NCBI RefSeq assembly: GCF_007859655.1
Contig: NZ_CP042304.1
Location: 1,798,001 to 1,862,000 of the forward strand
DNA from: Devosia ginsengisoli
GTDB taxonomy: Bacteria > Pseudomonadota > Alphaproteobacteria > Rhizobiales > Devosiaceae
Reading direction: 5' to 3'
DNA: 64,000 nt
In this document: positions 34,238 to 45,883 of the stretch, in pieces
Position numbering within the stretch: the first letter of the stretch is position 1
How the letters are laid out: each line of letters begins with the position of its first letter
Made by a program: the position numbers and the translations under genes
The notes under the pieces: generated by a model
The model's database searches: none
Told to the model about the DNA's origin: nothing
Seen by the model: the letters and a program-made list of their open reading frames with translations, nothing else

Positions 34238-35110
34238 ATGGCCGTCGACCAGCTCTCTTCCATCCCGCTCACCAAGGACCAGGCCTATGCACTGGTCGAT
34301 GCCGTGATGGAGCGGGACGACCTGGCATTGACCGCCTCGGCGCATGAGAATGAAGAGACCGGCGAATGGATTTTCGAGGCGACCTGCGACAGCCCGCCCG
34401 ATGTTGATTCCTTTGTCGAACTGGCGCGGCAAACCCTTGGCGGCGCTGTGGAATTTTCGGTGGCGCCTGTCGATCCTGAGATCAACTGGGTGGCCAAGTC
34501 GCTGGAGGGCCTGGCCCCGGTCATCGCCGGGGGCTTCTATGTCTATGGCAGCCACGAGACCGGGCCGGTTCCCGGTGGGCTGACGCCGATGAAAATCGAT
34601 GCGGCACAGGCCTTTGGCACCGGCCACCACGAAACCACAACCGGATGCCTCGAAGCCATCGACAAGGTGCTCAAGCGCCGCCGACCGCGCCATATGCTCG
34701 ATGTCGGCACTGGCACCGGCGTCCTCGCCATCGCTTTGGCCAAGCGCACGCGGACCTCTGTCATCGCCAGCGATATCGACCCGGTTTCGGTGACCACCAC
34801 GATCGACAATGCCGCCCAGAACGGGGTGGGCAAGCTGATCGTCGCGCTGGAGGCGACCGGCGTAAACCACTCCACGATCATAAGAAATGCGCCCTATGAC
34901 TTGATCGTCGCCAATATCCTGGCTGGCCCGCTGGCCGCTTTGGCGCCTGCTATCGGGCGCATTGCCGGGCGCGGCGCCACGGTGATCCTGTCGGGCATTC
35001 TGGAGCATCAGGCGCGTGGCGTGATCAACGCCTATGCAAGGCAGGGCATGGTGCTGAACCAGAAATTGCAGCGCAAGGACTGGACCACGCTGATCCTCGA
35101 AATGCCGTAA
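34238..35110 (+). CDS. prmA: Ribosomal protein L11 methyltransferase PrmA
   Basis: Trimethylates lysines of ribosomal protein L11 using S-adenosylmethionine. The SAM motif is MLDVGTGTGVLAIALAKR (about residues 148-165). Upstream of it is the PrmA-specific AAQAFGTGHHETTTGCLEAI, and downstream YDLIVANILAGPL. Length (290) is normal. A family B repeat lies downstream. Confidence 0.94.
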   Translation: MAVDQLSSIPLTKDQAYALVDAVMERDDLALTASAHENEETGEWIFEATCDSPPDVDSFVELARQTLGGAVEFSVAPVDPEINWVAKSLEGLAPVIAGGFYVYGSHETGPVPGGLTPMKIDAAQAFGTGHHETTTGCLEAIDKVLKRRRPRHMLDVGTGTGVLAIALAKRTRTSVIASDIDPVSVTTTIDNAAQNGVGKLIVALEATGVNHSTIIRNAPYDLIVANILAGPLAALAPAIGRIAGRGATVILSGILEHQARGVINAYARQGMVLNQKLQRKDWTTLILEMP

Positions 35111-35193
35111 CGCGCAGGCCGAATAGGTTAGCGCACTGTTAGCATTGACGAAGCCGAAGTGTGAATCGCGTAGCGAGGCGGCGCCGAAGTTCA

Positions 35194-35285
35194 AGCCCTC
35201 ATGGTGAGCTTGTCGAACCACGAGGGCGGGCGAGTGGAGCTATCGTGCCACGCCCTCGTGGTTCGACAAGCTCACCATGAGGGCT
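35194..35285. repeat. Palindromic intergenic repeat, family B, copy 2
   Basis: Full-length element. AGCCCTCATGGTGAGCTTGT opens it and ACAAGCTCACCATGAGGGCT closes it, a perfect 20-base terminal inverted repeat. The inner arms CGAACCACGAGGGC / GCCCTCGTGGTTCG extend the pairing to 34 bases. The centre is in opposite orientation to copy 1. Confidence 0.9.
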
Positions 35286-35489
35286 GCTGGAAAAAAGCAA
35301 AATCCCCGAAGCGGGCTCCGGGGATCGACAGATCGTCAGCAGTAAACTGCAGCGCCTTACGGACGCTTGGTGAATGCGCCGATCGAGCTGGTGCTGCATG
35401 CGGTAGCTGACCTGGCGGCTCGATTCACGACCGCGGGCGTCAATGACGGACCCCAGGGCCTTGCGGAAATCGTTCTTGCTCTCAGTCAT
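35199..35489 (-). CDS. Small basic protein, uncertain frame at its C-terminus
   Basis: ATG 35489 follows GGAG and starts MTESKNDFRKALGSVIDARG, a protein-like helix with normal codon use, continuing to about QVSYRMQHQ. The same frame then runs through a terminator hairpin (35291-35325) and into repeat B, which is implausible. A second frame covering the last part stops at 35357-35359 after SSIGAFTKRP, before the terminator. Either the C-terminus is only partly read here or a base is missing. No function known. Confidence 0.35.
   Translation of the reverse strand: MTESKNDFRKALGSVIDARGRESSRQVSYRMQHQLDRRIHQASVRRCSLLLTICRSPEPASGILLFSSSPHGELVEPRGRGTIAPLARPRGSTSSP
35291..35325 (-). terminator. Rho-independent terminator
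   Basis: ATCCCCG (35302-35308) pairs with CGGGGAT (35319-35325), and on the minus strand TTTTGCTTTTTT follows. It ends the transcript of the small gene(s) starting near 35489 and 35745. Confidence 0.78.
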
Positions 35490-35610
35490 CTCAGTCTCCA
35501 TGCACGCGCGGCGATGGTCTGTTGCCACCGTCACGATCCATTTAGTCTCGCGCGTAAAGTTTGGTTAGGCCCTCTGGGTCAGACCAGCCCTGCAAAACGC
35601 GCAAGTCCCG

Positions 35611-35745
35611 TTACCGCTTCGTTAATTTTTCGTTCAGCTTGCCGTAATCACGCTCATAGCGTGCCACATAGTGACGAGCCTGGCGTTCGCGGCCGGCGAT
35701 CAGCGCGTCGAAAGCCCGGCTGAAGAAATTCTTGTCGCGTTCCAT
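35611..35745 (-). CDS. Small basic protein of unknown function
   Basis: A 44-residue protein with AGGAG 10 bases before ATG 35745. The sequence NFFSRAFDALIAGRERQARHYVARYERDY is a single amphipathic, Arg-rich helix, similar in style to DUF1127-like and other tiny alphaproteobacterial proteins. Function unknown. The next small gene on the same strand starts about 120 bases downstream. Confidence 0.6.
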   Translation of the reverse strand: MERDKNFFSRAFDALIAGRERQARHYVARYERDYGKLNEKLTKR

Positions 35746-35854
35746 CTTCGCTCTCCTTCGTTCTGCGACTAAGGTAGGCCGAAACTGGCGGTTTACTACG
35801 CCCCAAACGTCACGACAGCCATGACCGGAGCGCAACCCGGCCGAAGGACACATT

Positions 35855-37678
35855 ATGACAGCCCAGAGTTTTCCGCCCGCCATATTCCAGAGTTTCGAGG
35901 AAAAGGCCGACAGGAAAACGGTGGCGCCCCGCCTCGCCGCCTTGCGCGAGGCCATGGCCAAAGCGGGTGTCGATGCCTTCCTCGTTCCGCGCGCCGACGC
36001 GCATCGTGGCGAGTCCGTTCCGGCCTCTGACGCCCGGCTGGCCTATATGACCGGGTTTACCGGCTCGGCCGGACTGGCCGTGGTCGGAGCGAAGAAAGCC
36101 GGCTTGTTCGTCGATAGCCGCTACACGATCCAGGCGCCGGCACAGACCGATACCGGCAAGGTGAAGGTGCATGAATGGCTTCAGGGCGGCCTGTCGCCAC
36201 AAGTCGCCGACTATGTGCCCAAAGGCGGCACCATTGCATATGACGCATGGCTGCATACGCCAGCCGAGATCCGCGACCTGGCGGCCAGGCTGGAGGGGCG
36301 GGTGAAGCTGGTGCCCGGCCCCAACCTGGTGGACGCCATCTGGACCGACCGCCCTGCCCCGCCGGTTTCGCCGATCGAATTTCTCGGCCATAACCGCGCC
36401 GGCCAGACCGCGCCGGACAAGATCGCCGAAATCCAGCATTCCATTGCCGCCGACCATGCCGATGCCGTGGTGCTGACCCTGCCCGAATCGATCTGCTGGC
36501 TGCTCAACATGCGCGGCCGCGACGTGCCCAACACGCCCTTTGTGCTCGGCTTCGCCATTGTGCCGAAAAAGGGCCAGCCGACGCTCTATCTCGACAAGGC
36601 CAAGATCACCGACGAATTGAAGGCCGCCTTGGCCGGGGTGGCGAAAGTGGCTGCCAGCAAGACCCTGCCCGCAGCTTTGGCGCGGCTGGGCAAGGCCGGC
36701 AAGGCGGTGATGATCGACCCCGCCACGGCCCCCGAAGCCATCGTCGCGGCGCTGAAACAGGCCGGGGCAAAGCTGGTGGAAAAGCGCGACCCGGTGCTGC
36801 TGCCCAAATCGCGCAAGAATCCGGCTGAACTGTCCGGCATGCGCGAGGCGCACCTGCTCGATGGCGTGGCCCTGGCCAAGTTCCTCGCCTGGTTCGACAC
36901 CGCCGCGCCCAAGGGCGGGTTGACCGAAATCGGCATCGTCACCGCGCTCGAAGCCTTCCGCCGCGAGGAGGAAACCTGCGTCGATGCCAGCTTCGACACG
37001 ATTTCCGGCGCCGGGCCGAACGGGGCCATCGTGCATTACCGGGTGACCGGCAAGACTGACCGCGTGCTCAACCCCGGCGAATTGATGCTGGTGGATAGCG
37101 GCGCGCAATATCTGTCGGGCACGACCGACATTACCCGCACCCTCTCGACCGGCAAACCGAGCGATGAAGAACGCGACCGCTATACGCGCGTGCTCAAGGG
37201 TATGATCGCCATTTCCATGACGCGCTTCCCCAAGGGCACGACCGGCGCGCAGATCGACGTGCTGGCGCGGCAATTCCTGTGGCAAGCCGGCCTGACCTAT
37301 AATCACGGCACCGGGCATGGCGTGGGCGCCTATCTCGGCGTGCATGAGGGCCCGGTGGGCATTTCCCCGCGCTACACGACGCCGTTCGAGGTGGGGAATG
37401 TGATCTCCAACGAGCCGGGCTACTACAAGGCCGGCGCCTATGGCATCCGCGTCGAGAACCTGATCACGGTGGTGGAGAGCGTGGATTTCCCGGGTTATCT
37501 GGAATTCGAGACGCTGACCCTGGCGCCAATCGACAAAAGGCTGATCCGCAAGTCGCTGCTGTCGGAGGCGGAGCGGGAATGGCTAGACGCGTATCACCAC
37601 CGGGTGTGGAAAGAGGTGGGGCCGCTTGTGAAGGGGAAGGTCAAGGACTGGCTAAAGGAGGCGACTGGGGCGCTGTAG
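35855..37678 (+). CDS. Xaa-Pro aminopeptidase P (M24B)
   Basis: A 607-residue cytoplasmic metallopeptidase that removes N-terminal residues before proline. Two creatinase-like N-domains (about 1-310) precede the pita-bread catalytic domain. Metal ligands are visible: Asp in LMLVDSGAQY, Asp in TTDITRTLS, His in NHGTGHGVGAYLG, Glu in VISNEPGYY and Glu in the later FETLTLAP block. Length and the C-terminal extension match the long aminopeptidase P of proteobacteria and eukaryotes. ATG 35855 was taken as in the family. Confidence 0.93.
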   Translation: MTAQSFPPAIFQSFEEKADRKTVAPRLAALREAMAKAGVDAFLVPRADAHRGESVPASDARLAYMTGFTGSAGLAVVGAKKAGLFVDSRYTIQAPAQTDTGKVKVHEWLQGGLSPQVADYVPKGGTIAYDAWLHTPAEIRDLAARLEGRVKLVPGPNLVDAIWTDRPAPPVSPIEFLGHNRAGQTAPDKIAEIQHSIAADHADAVVLTLPESICWLLNMRGRDVPNTPFVLGFAIVPKKGQPTLYLDKAKITDELKAALAGVAKVAASKTLPAALARLGKAGKAVMIDPATAPEAIVAALKQAGAKLVEKRDPVLLPKSRKNPAELSGMREAHLLDGVALAKFLAWFDTAAPKGGLTEIGIVTALEAFRREEETCVDASFDTISGAGPNGAIVHYRVTGKTDRVLNPGELMLVDSGAQYLSGTTDITRTLSTGKPSDEERDRYTRVLKGMIAISMTRFPKGTTGAQIDVLARQFLWQAGLTYNHGTGHGVGAYLGVHEGPVGISPRYTTPFEVGNVISNEPGYYKAGAYGIRVENLITVVESVDFPGYLEFETLTLAPIDKRLIRKSLLSEAEREWLDAYHHRVWKEVGPLVKGKVKDWLKEATGAL

Positions 37679-37720
37679 AGGCGCCTAGACTAGCTGGCTG
37701 AAATTGCGCTGGTGCTTATC

Positions 37721-37834
37721 GCCCCACCCCACCCTCGGTCCCTCCCCATCAAGGGGAGGGAGGCGCCAGCACAGAGACCAGTGTTCATCGTCTCCCTCCC
37801 CCTTGTGGGGAGGGATTAAGGGTGGGGGTGGGCC
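37721..37834. repeat. Palindromic intergenic repeat, family C, copy 1
   Basis: It opens with CCCCACCCCACCCTC, then CCCTCCCCATCAAGGGGAGG, with a short core (CGCCAGCACAGAG ... GTGTTCATCGTC). The mirrored arm CCCTCCCCCTTGTGGGGAGG and AGGGTGGGGGTGGGCC closes it. The same element with the same core is at 48355-48466. Confidence 0.85.
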
Positions 37835-37859
37835 ACACACTCAGGAGCTAGGGCGCCCC

Positions 37860-38324
37860 TCAATACCCCGCGGCCGCCTCGGCGAAAATCTCTGTCAGCC
37901 GGTATTGATTATCCGGATTGGTGGAAACCACATCGTCGATCTTCCAGCCGCCGTCTTCCAGCACCAGTTCATAGCTCAGCGCGCGGGGCTCGCCGAAATT
38001 GCGGAAGGTGACGTCGACCGTGGCGGCATCGCCGGCCATTTCGGGGGCGCCGATTTCCAGCTCGGTAATGTCGTAATCCTGCCCGTCGATATAGGGGTCG
38101 AAGCTGATGGCGCCCATTTCGCCTTCGCCCGCCAGCTCCACGTCATTGTCGTAGAGCGCCTGCAGGGCCTGCGAGCGGAACTGGCTCTCGTCCTCGGAGA
38201 AGGTGTCGCTGAAATAGGGTTCGTAAAAGGCTTCGAGCAGCGCTTGCGGCGTCTCGTAGGGCTGGGCGGCGGCAAGGCTGGTCAGGGCCAGGAACAGGCC
38301 GGTGGCGAGAGCGGCGAGGCGCAT
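37860..38324 (-). CDS. Secreted DUF3828-like protein
   Basis: A 154-residue exported protein with a signal peptide (MRLAALATGLFLALTSLAAAQ). The mature domain ETPQALLEAFYEPYF, then VDVTFRNFGEPRALSYELVLEDGGWKIDDV is the NTF2-like pattern of the DUF3828 family. Its acidic helix region (SDTFSEDESQFRSQAL) is unusually negative. It lies 15 bases downstream of another secreted protein of unknown role, so the two likely act together in the periplasm. Confidence 0.82.
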   Translation of the reverse strand: MRLAALATGLFLALTSLAAAQPYETPQALLEAFYEPYFSDTFSEDESQFRSQALQALYDNDVELAGEGEMGAISFDPYIDGQDYDITELEIGAPEMAGDAATVDVTFRNFGEPRALSYELVLEDGGWKIDDVVSTNPDNQYRLTEIFAEAAAGY

Positions 38325-38339
38325 GGAAATCTCCGTAGA

Positions 38340-39626
38340 TCAGTTGAACCAGAGCGCGAAGCCCGGCCAGTTGTCGCCGAAGACGCGATTGGCGTCGGCA
38401 AACGCCTCGGCATCGGCAATCGGGCCATCCTTGAGATAGGGCAGCGCGCCAAGGCCGGTGAACAGCATGACCAGGTCGGTCTCGGTCGCCGTATCGAAAT
38501 ACGCCTTGAGATCAAAACCCTGCTTGAAGCGCCAATGCGGCAGCAGCAATTCGCCATTGAGGATCTCGTCGAGCCTGTCGAGCGTGGCCAGCCATGCCGC
38601 GACCGTCTCTTCCGTCACCGGCGTGTCGGGCACCAGCGAGGTCTGGTGCGGGCCGGGGACCAGCTCCCTGTCATCGTCGGTCTCGACCAGGATCAGCTCC
38701 CAGTTCTTGCGCGACAGGGCAGTGATGGACAGCAGGCGCTCGCGCACCCCCGCCAGCCGCGCCGCATCGGTGACCGGGAAATCGGCCGTGTGGATGGCCG
38801 CGATGATGTCGGCGATGAAGGTGTCGCTGTCAGGGTCCATGAACAGCGTGCCACCGCGCGAATAATCCTGCATCGGCAGATCGGCCTCGGGGAAGACGCG
38901 GTGCAGATAGGCATCGTAGAATTGCGAGAAATCATGGGCCAGCAACAGCTCAGCCGGGGTCGAGATAATGGTGCTGTAGCCGGCCAGCCAGATGGCATCG
39001 GCATTGTCGAAGCCGATGGTCAGGTCCGGGGCGGGCTCGGGCCTGGTCTTGCTCTTGCCTAACGGAGGCGGGCCATCGGGGGCGGGAATATCGGTGAATT
39101 CACCCAGCGGGCCGAGCAGTGACGCCAGGGTTTCGCCCGGCTCGGCCGTGCCATTGCCGTCGAGATCGATCCGTACCTTGAGCGGATCGATGGGAATGAC
39201 GAAGCCGGTGCCCATATCGGCCATTTCGAAATGGCCGCGCGCCACATCGAGCAGGCTGGTGAATTCCTCGAGAATGTCGCGCAGGCCCTGATAGGTCAGC
39301 GGTTCCGGATCGGGATTGGCCGGGCGCGCCGGGGCGTCGAGCCCCATGCCGAACAACATGGCCATGGCCGGCGAATTGGGTGCCGTCACGCCATGGCGAT
39401 AGAGCGCCTGCGCGGTGCGTTCATAGGCGGTGACCAGATCGAGCATGCCGAGCGCGAAGCAGGCATCGGCATTGTATTCGTCGCAGCGCTGCAGGGCCAG
39501 GTCGCCGATCTCGGCGAGGGTGCCATCATAGAGGCGCTGGGCCAACTGGTCGCCAACCTCGCTGGCGGAGGCCGCAGCCGGCAACAGCATGGCGGCCAAG
39601 GCAACCGCAGAAAAACCCCTCATCAC
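38340..39626 (-). CDS. Large secreted protein of unknown function
   Basis: A 428-residue exported protein (signal peptide MMRGFSAVALAAMLLPAAASA). The body is mostly helical. It includes a short acidic loop VRIDLDGNGTAEPGETL that resembles a calcium-binding EF-hand/dockerin-type loop (D-x-D-x-N-G-x-x-x-x-x-E). The C-terminal part has LVMLFTGLGALPYLKDGP and ends FALWFN. Cysteines occur only twice near the N-terminus. The family is common in Hyphomicrobiales but unnamed to my knowledge. Its start is 28 bases from the ligA stop, and all three genes are on one strand. Confidence 0.72.
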   Translation of the reverse strand: MMRGFSAVALAAMLLPAAASASEVGDQLAQRLYDGTLAEIGDLALQRCDEYNADACFALGMLDLVTAYERTAQALYRHGVTAPNSPAMAMLFGMGLDAPARPANPDPEPLTYQGLRDILEEFTSLLDVARGHFEMADMGTGFVIPIDPLKVRIDLDGNGTAEPGETLASLLGPLGEFTDIPAPDGPPPLGKSKTRPEPAPDLTIGFDNADAIWLAGYSTIISTPAELLLAHDFSQFYDAYLHRVFPEADLPMQDYSRGGTLFMDPDSDTFIADIIAAIHTADFPVTDAARLAGVRERLLSITALSRKNWELILVETDDDRELVPGPHQTSLVPDTPVTEETVAAWLATLDRLDEILNGELLLPHWRFKQGFDLKAYFDTATETDLVMLFTGLGALPYLKDGPIADAEAFADANRVFGDNWPGFALWFN

Positions 39627-39653
39627 ACTCTCCCTCGTGACGTCTCGGTGACG

Positions 39654-42062
<2,409 letters not shown>

Positions 42063-43733
42063 CTACCCGACTTCGCTCAGCAATTTGCTTGCGGCCGCGC
42101 GCGCCTCGTCGGTGACCTTCGCCCCGGCCAGCATGCGGGCGACTTCCTCCTGCCGCGCAGGCACGTCCAGCGGCTTCACATGGGTGCGCATGAAGGCGCC
42201 TTCGCTGACGGCCTGCTTTTCGATGAGCAGATGCCGCTGCGCCCGTGCGGCCACCTGCGGCGCATGGGTGACGGCGAGGACCTGCACCTTGCCGGCCAGC
42301 CGGGACAGGCGGCGGCCGATGGCATCGGCCACGGCACCGCCGACGCCGGTGTCGATTTCGTCGAAGATCAGCACCGGGGCCGAACCGCGATCGGCCAGCA
42401 CCACCTTGAGGGCGAGGAGGAACCGGCTGAGTTCGCCGCCCGAGGCGACCTTGAGCAAGGGGCCGGCCGCCGTGCCGGGATTAGTCTGTACGTGGAAGGC
42501 GATCTGGTCGAAGCCGGAGGCAGCAATGCGGGCCTTGTCGACCTGGTGATCGACGATGAATTTTGCCGAGCCCAGCTTGAGATCGGGCAATTCCACGCCG
42601 ACCGCCTTGCCGAGCGCGGCAGCGGCCTTGGCGCGGCCGGCGCTGAGCGTTTCGGCCAACTTGCGATAAGTTTCCAGCGCCCTGGCTTCGGCGGCTTCGA
42701 GGGCGACGAGGCGGGTTTCCCCGCTTTGCAATGTGTCGAGGTCGGCGCTGTATTTTGCCAGCACGTCGATAAGGCCATCGCAGGAGGTCTGGTGCTTGCG
42801 GGCAGCGGCGCGCAGGGCGAAAAGGCGCTCCTCGACGCTTTCCAGCTCGGCCGGATCATAGGCCATTTCGCGCTTGAGCTCCTCGAGCGCATCGCCGGTG
42901 CGATCGAGCGCCACCAGCGAGGCATCGAGTGTATCGACGATGGGCTGGAACAAAGCCTGCCCGCCATCGATCTTGCGCATCAGCCGGCGCATCAGGCTGG
43001 CCAGAGCCGGCGCGGGCGCCGATGGGCCATTGAGCATCTCATCGATCTCGATGACGTCGGAGGCGGAGCGCTCGACCTGCTGCAAATGCTGGCGGCGCTC
43101 GGCCAGCTCTTCTTCCTCGCCGGCCACGGGCTTGAGCTTGGACAGCTCATCCACCGTGTGGCGGGCGTAGTCCTCGGCTGCCAAGGCCTGGGCCACGAGA
43201 GCCTTCTGCGCCACCACGGCATCCTGTGCATCGGTAAGGTCCTGCCAGGCATCGCTGACCCTGGCGGCAGCTGCTTCGAGTTCGCCGAAGGCGTCGAGCG
43301 CGGCGCGATGGGTGGCGACATCGACCAAAGCCCGATCGTCATGCTGGCCGTGGATTTCGACGATCTGGCTGCCCACCTTCTGCAGCAGGGCAGCGGAAAC
43401 CGGCTGGTCGTTGATGAAGGCGCGGGTGCGGCCATCGGCGAACTGCACGCGGCGCAGGATGACGTCCTCGTCGTCAGGGATGGCATTGTCGCGCAGGGCG
43501 GCGCGGGCCGGATGGTCGGCGGAGAGTTGCAGCACGGCAACCACCTGCCCGCTCTCCTGCCCGCTGCGCACCAGCGAGGCATCGCCCCTGCCCCCCAGGG
43601 CCAGGGTAAGGGCATCGAGCAGGATGGATTTGCCGGCGCCGGTCTCGCCGGTGAGAACCGTCATGCCGCCATCAAGCGCCAGATCGAGCTGGTCGATGAG
43701 AACGATGTTGCGAACCGAAAGCGCGTTCAGCAT
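42063..43733 (-). CDS. recN: DNA repair protein RecN
   Basis: SMC-like ATPase for double-strand-break repair. Walker A is TGETGAGKSILLDALTLALGG (about residues 27-48), the ABC signature SGGELSRFLLAL and Walker B VLIFDEIDTGVGG. Between them are coiled-coil arms (about residues 150-370). Length 556 is typical. It is flanked on both sides by palindromic repeats, so it may be transcribed separately from bamD. Confidence 0.95.
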   Translation of the reverse strand: MLNALSVRNIVLIDQLDLALDGGMTVLTGETGAGKSILLDALTLALGGRGDASLVRSGQESGQVVAVLQLSADHPARAALRDNAIPDDEDVILRRVQFADGRTRAFINDQPVSAALLQKVGSQIVEIHGQHDDRALVDVATHRAALDAFGELEAAAARVSDAWQDLTDAQDAVVAQKALVAQALAAEDYARHTVDELSKLKPVAGEEEELAERRQHLQQVERSASDVIEIDEMLNGPSAPAPALASLMRRLMRKIDGGQALFQPIVDTLDASLVALDRTGDALEELKREMAYDPAELESVEERLFALRAAARKHQTSCDGLIDVLAKYSADLDTLQSGETRLVALEAAEARALETYRKLAETLSAGRAKAAAALGKAVGVELPDLKLGSAKFIVDHQVDKARIAASGFDQIAFHVQTNPGTAAGPLLKVASGGELSRFLLALKVVLADRGSAPVLIFDEIDTGVGGAVADAIGRRLSRLAGKVQVLAVTHAPQVAARAQRHLLIEKQAVSEGAFMRTHVKPLDVPARQEEVARMLAGAKVTDEARAAASKLLSEVG

Positions 43734-43788
43734 GCGCGGACTATTCCCAGATCAACCAAGTTGGATGAGCATCCATTTACCACCACTG

Positions 43789-43860
43789 CGTCATTCCCGC
43801 GAAGGCGGGAATCCACCTTATCCGCGGAGAAGAATGGATTCCCGCCTTCGCGGGAATGAC
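43789..43860. repeat. Palindromic intergenic repeat, family A, copy 2
   Basis: CGTCATTCCCGCGAAGGCGG opens it; CGCCTTCGCGGGAATGAC closes it. The inner arms GGAATCCA/TGGATTCC and the spacer differ slightly from copy 1. It lies between bamD and recN. Confidence 0.88.
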
Positions 43861-43880
43861 ACGGGGGATGGATGTCTCCC

Positions 43881-43913
43881 AAAAACGAACCGGGGCGCAT
43901 ATTAGCGCCCCGG
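43881..43913 (-). terminator. Rho-independent terminator of bamD
   Basis: CCGGGGCGC at 43890-43898 pairs with GCGCCCCGG at 43905-43913 around a 6-base AT loop. On the minus strand TTCGTTTTT follows. It is the end of the lpxC-bamD side of the cluster. Confidence 0.85.
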
Positions 43914-43944
43914 AACAAACTAGCAACAAATTCCTTCGGAAGCG

Positions 43945-44781
43945 TTAGTTCCGCAGGCCGGCCATCCAGCTTCCGCTGTTGATGGCGGGGGCCAGGCCCT
44001 GCTTGGCCAGCAGGTCATAGGCTTGCTTGTACCAGGTGCTAGACGGATAGTTGTGGCCCAGCACGGCCGCGGCGGTCGAGGCTTCGTTGGTCAGGCCGAG
44101 CAGCAGATAGCCCTCAGTCAGGCGGAACAGGGCCTCCTCGACATGGGTCGAGGTCTGCCAGGTTTCCACCACGACGCGGAAGCGGTTGATGGCGGCGGTA
44201 TACTGGCCATTGCCGAGATAGTAGCGGCCGACCGACATTTCCTTGCCGGCAAGCTGGTCGAAGGCCACGAGCAGCTTTTCGCGCGCATCCTCGGCATATT
44301 CGGATTTGGGATAGTTCGAGATCACCAAGTTGTAGGTCTCGATCGCATCGGCCGAGAGCTGCTGATCGCGGGTGATATCCTTGATCTGGGCGAAATAGGA
44401 ATTGCCCTTGAGATAGAGCACATAGGCCGCATCGGGCTTGTTGGCATAGAGCGCCATATAGCGGTCGGCCGCCAGGATGGCCTCGTCAAGCTTGCCGCCG
44501 CGATAGTTGGCATAGACCTGCATCAGCTTGGATTTTTCCACCAGCGGATCGCGCGGATGCTGGCGGTCGAGCTGTTCCAGCGACTTGATGGCCGTGGCGT
44601 AATACTGGCGATCCATGTCGTCCAGCGCCTTCTGATACAGCGAGGCAGCCGGAATGATCGGCTCTTCCTTGATCTTCTGCGGGCCGAACATGCTGCAGCC
44701 AGCAAGCATTACGGCCAGCAGGGCAACCGTGAGAAACCGGGCGGTACGGCCGGTGAGACCACCAATAGCGTCAACTGTCAC
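43945..44781 (-). CDS. bamD: Outer membrane assembly lipoprotein BamD
   Basis: Essential lipoprotein of the BAM complex that inserts beta-barrel proteins in the outer membrane. Signal peptide with lipobox LAGC (Cys 29), then five tetratricopeptide-like repeats (LYQKALDDMDRQYYATAIKSLEQL, AILAADRYMALYANKPDAAYVLYLKG and others). It ends with GSWMAGLRN. Located between lpxC and recN as in other Hyphomicrobiales. Confidence 0.94.
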   Translation of the reverse strand: MTVDAIGGLTGRTARFLTVALLAVMLAGCSMFGPQKIKEEPIIPAASLYQKALDDMDRQYYATAIKSLEQLDRQHPRDPLVEKSKLMQVYANYRGGKLDEAILAADRYMALYANKPDAAYVLYLKGNSYFAQIKDITRDQQLSADAIETYNLVISNYPKSEYAEDAREKLLVAFDQLAGKEMSVGRYYLGNGQYTAAINRFRVVVETWQTSTHVEEALFRLTEGYLLLGLTNEASTAAAVLGHNYPSSTWYKQAYDLLAKQGLAPAINSGSWMAGLRN

Positions 44782-44875
44782 GAACTGCCCCGTCCTTATA
44801 ACGAAAACCGCTTGCCTGCGGCGTAGTTAGCAAATGGATCAAAACTGTGGCGCCGCGCGCCGGCCCCATCGGGGA

Positions 44876-45832
44876 TCAGCGTACGGACCGCAGATAGTGA
44901 TTGACCGCCAACCCCTCGGGCTGATCATCGAACGCCTCGAATTCGAGCGGCAGGTCTTCGGCGCCGACTATCTCATAATTGGCTTCGCTGGAAAAGAGAC
45001 CGGTCAGCACATGCGCATTGAGCGCGTGCCCGCCCTTGTAGGAGCGGAAACGGCCCCAGATCGGCAGGCCGCCGAGCGACAGATCGCCGATGGCATCGAG
45101 CAGCTTGTGGCGCACGAATTCGTCTTCGTAGCGCAGCCCGCCCGGATTGAGGATGCGGTCCTCATGCACGGTGATGGAATTGTCGAGGCTGGAGCCCAGC
45201 GCATAGCCGGCCTGGCGCAGGATCTTGGCATCGCGCACGAAACCGAAGGTGCGGGCGGCAGACACGTCTTCGAAATAGCGGCGCGGCGTCCAGTCGAAAA
45301 TCATGCGCTGGCGGCCGATGACCTTGGAGTCGAAGTCGATCTCGAGGTCGAGCGCGCGGCCATTATAGGGTTCGAGCGCGGCAAAGGCATCATTGTTGCG
45401 CACGGTGACGGCGCGCATGATCTTGAGGAATTTGCGCTGCGCCGGCTGGATTTCGAGCCCGACCTGCAGAATCGCTTCGGCAAAGGGCCGCGCGCTGCCA
45501 TCCAGAATCGGGCATTCGCCGCCATCGACGGTAATGAGGGCATTATCGACCCCCAGACCCGACAGAGCCGACATGACATGCTCCACCGTGGCGACGCTGA
45601 CGCTGTCGCCCAGATCGAGCGTGGTGCAGAGCGTGGTGCGCGTGACGCGCGAAAAATGCACGGGAACCGGGGCAGTCGTGGTGCCATCGCTCTTGAGACG
45701 GCAGATGGTGATTCCGCTATCGGGAGCGCCTGGGCTGATGGTCAGGGTCACCGGCTGGGCACTATGGACACCGTATCCGGAAAAGCTGGTCGCGGCCGCG
45801 AGGGTACGCTGGCGCGTGGACAATTTGTTCAT
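44876..45832 (-). CDS. lpxC: UDP-3-O-acyl-N-acetylglucosamine deacetylase LpxC
   Basis: Committed step of lipid A synthesis; a zinc-dependent cytoplasmic deacetylase. The zinc site is visible as His85 in EHVMSAL, His242 and Asp246 in RHKLLDAIGDLSLGG, and the catalytic His269 is in GGHALNAHVL. The length is 318 residues. It lies just downstream of ftsZ, separated by a strong terminator, as is usual in the cluster. Confidence 0.96.
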   Translation of the reverse strand: MNKLSTRQRTLAAATSFSGYGVHSAQPVTLTISPGAPDSGITICRLKSDGTTTAPVPVHFSRVTRTTLCTTLDLGDSVSVATVEHVMSALSGLGVDNALITVDGGECPILDGSARPFAEAILQVGLEIQPAQRKFLKIMRAVTVRNNDAFAALEPYNGRALDLEIDFDSKVIGRQRMIFDWTPRRYFEDVSAARTFGFVRDAKILRQAGYALGSSLDNSITVHEDRILNPGGLRYEDEFVRHKLLDAIGDLSLGGLPIWGRFRSYKGGHALNAHVLTGLFSSEANYEIVGAEDLPLEFEAFDDQPEGLAVNHYLRSVR

Positions 45833-45883
45833 ACGCGAAATAACTCCGACCCCAAGCCCGAACGCCCGAAAGTTGTGTTAGCT

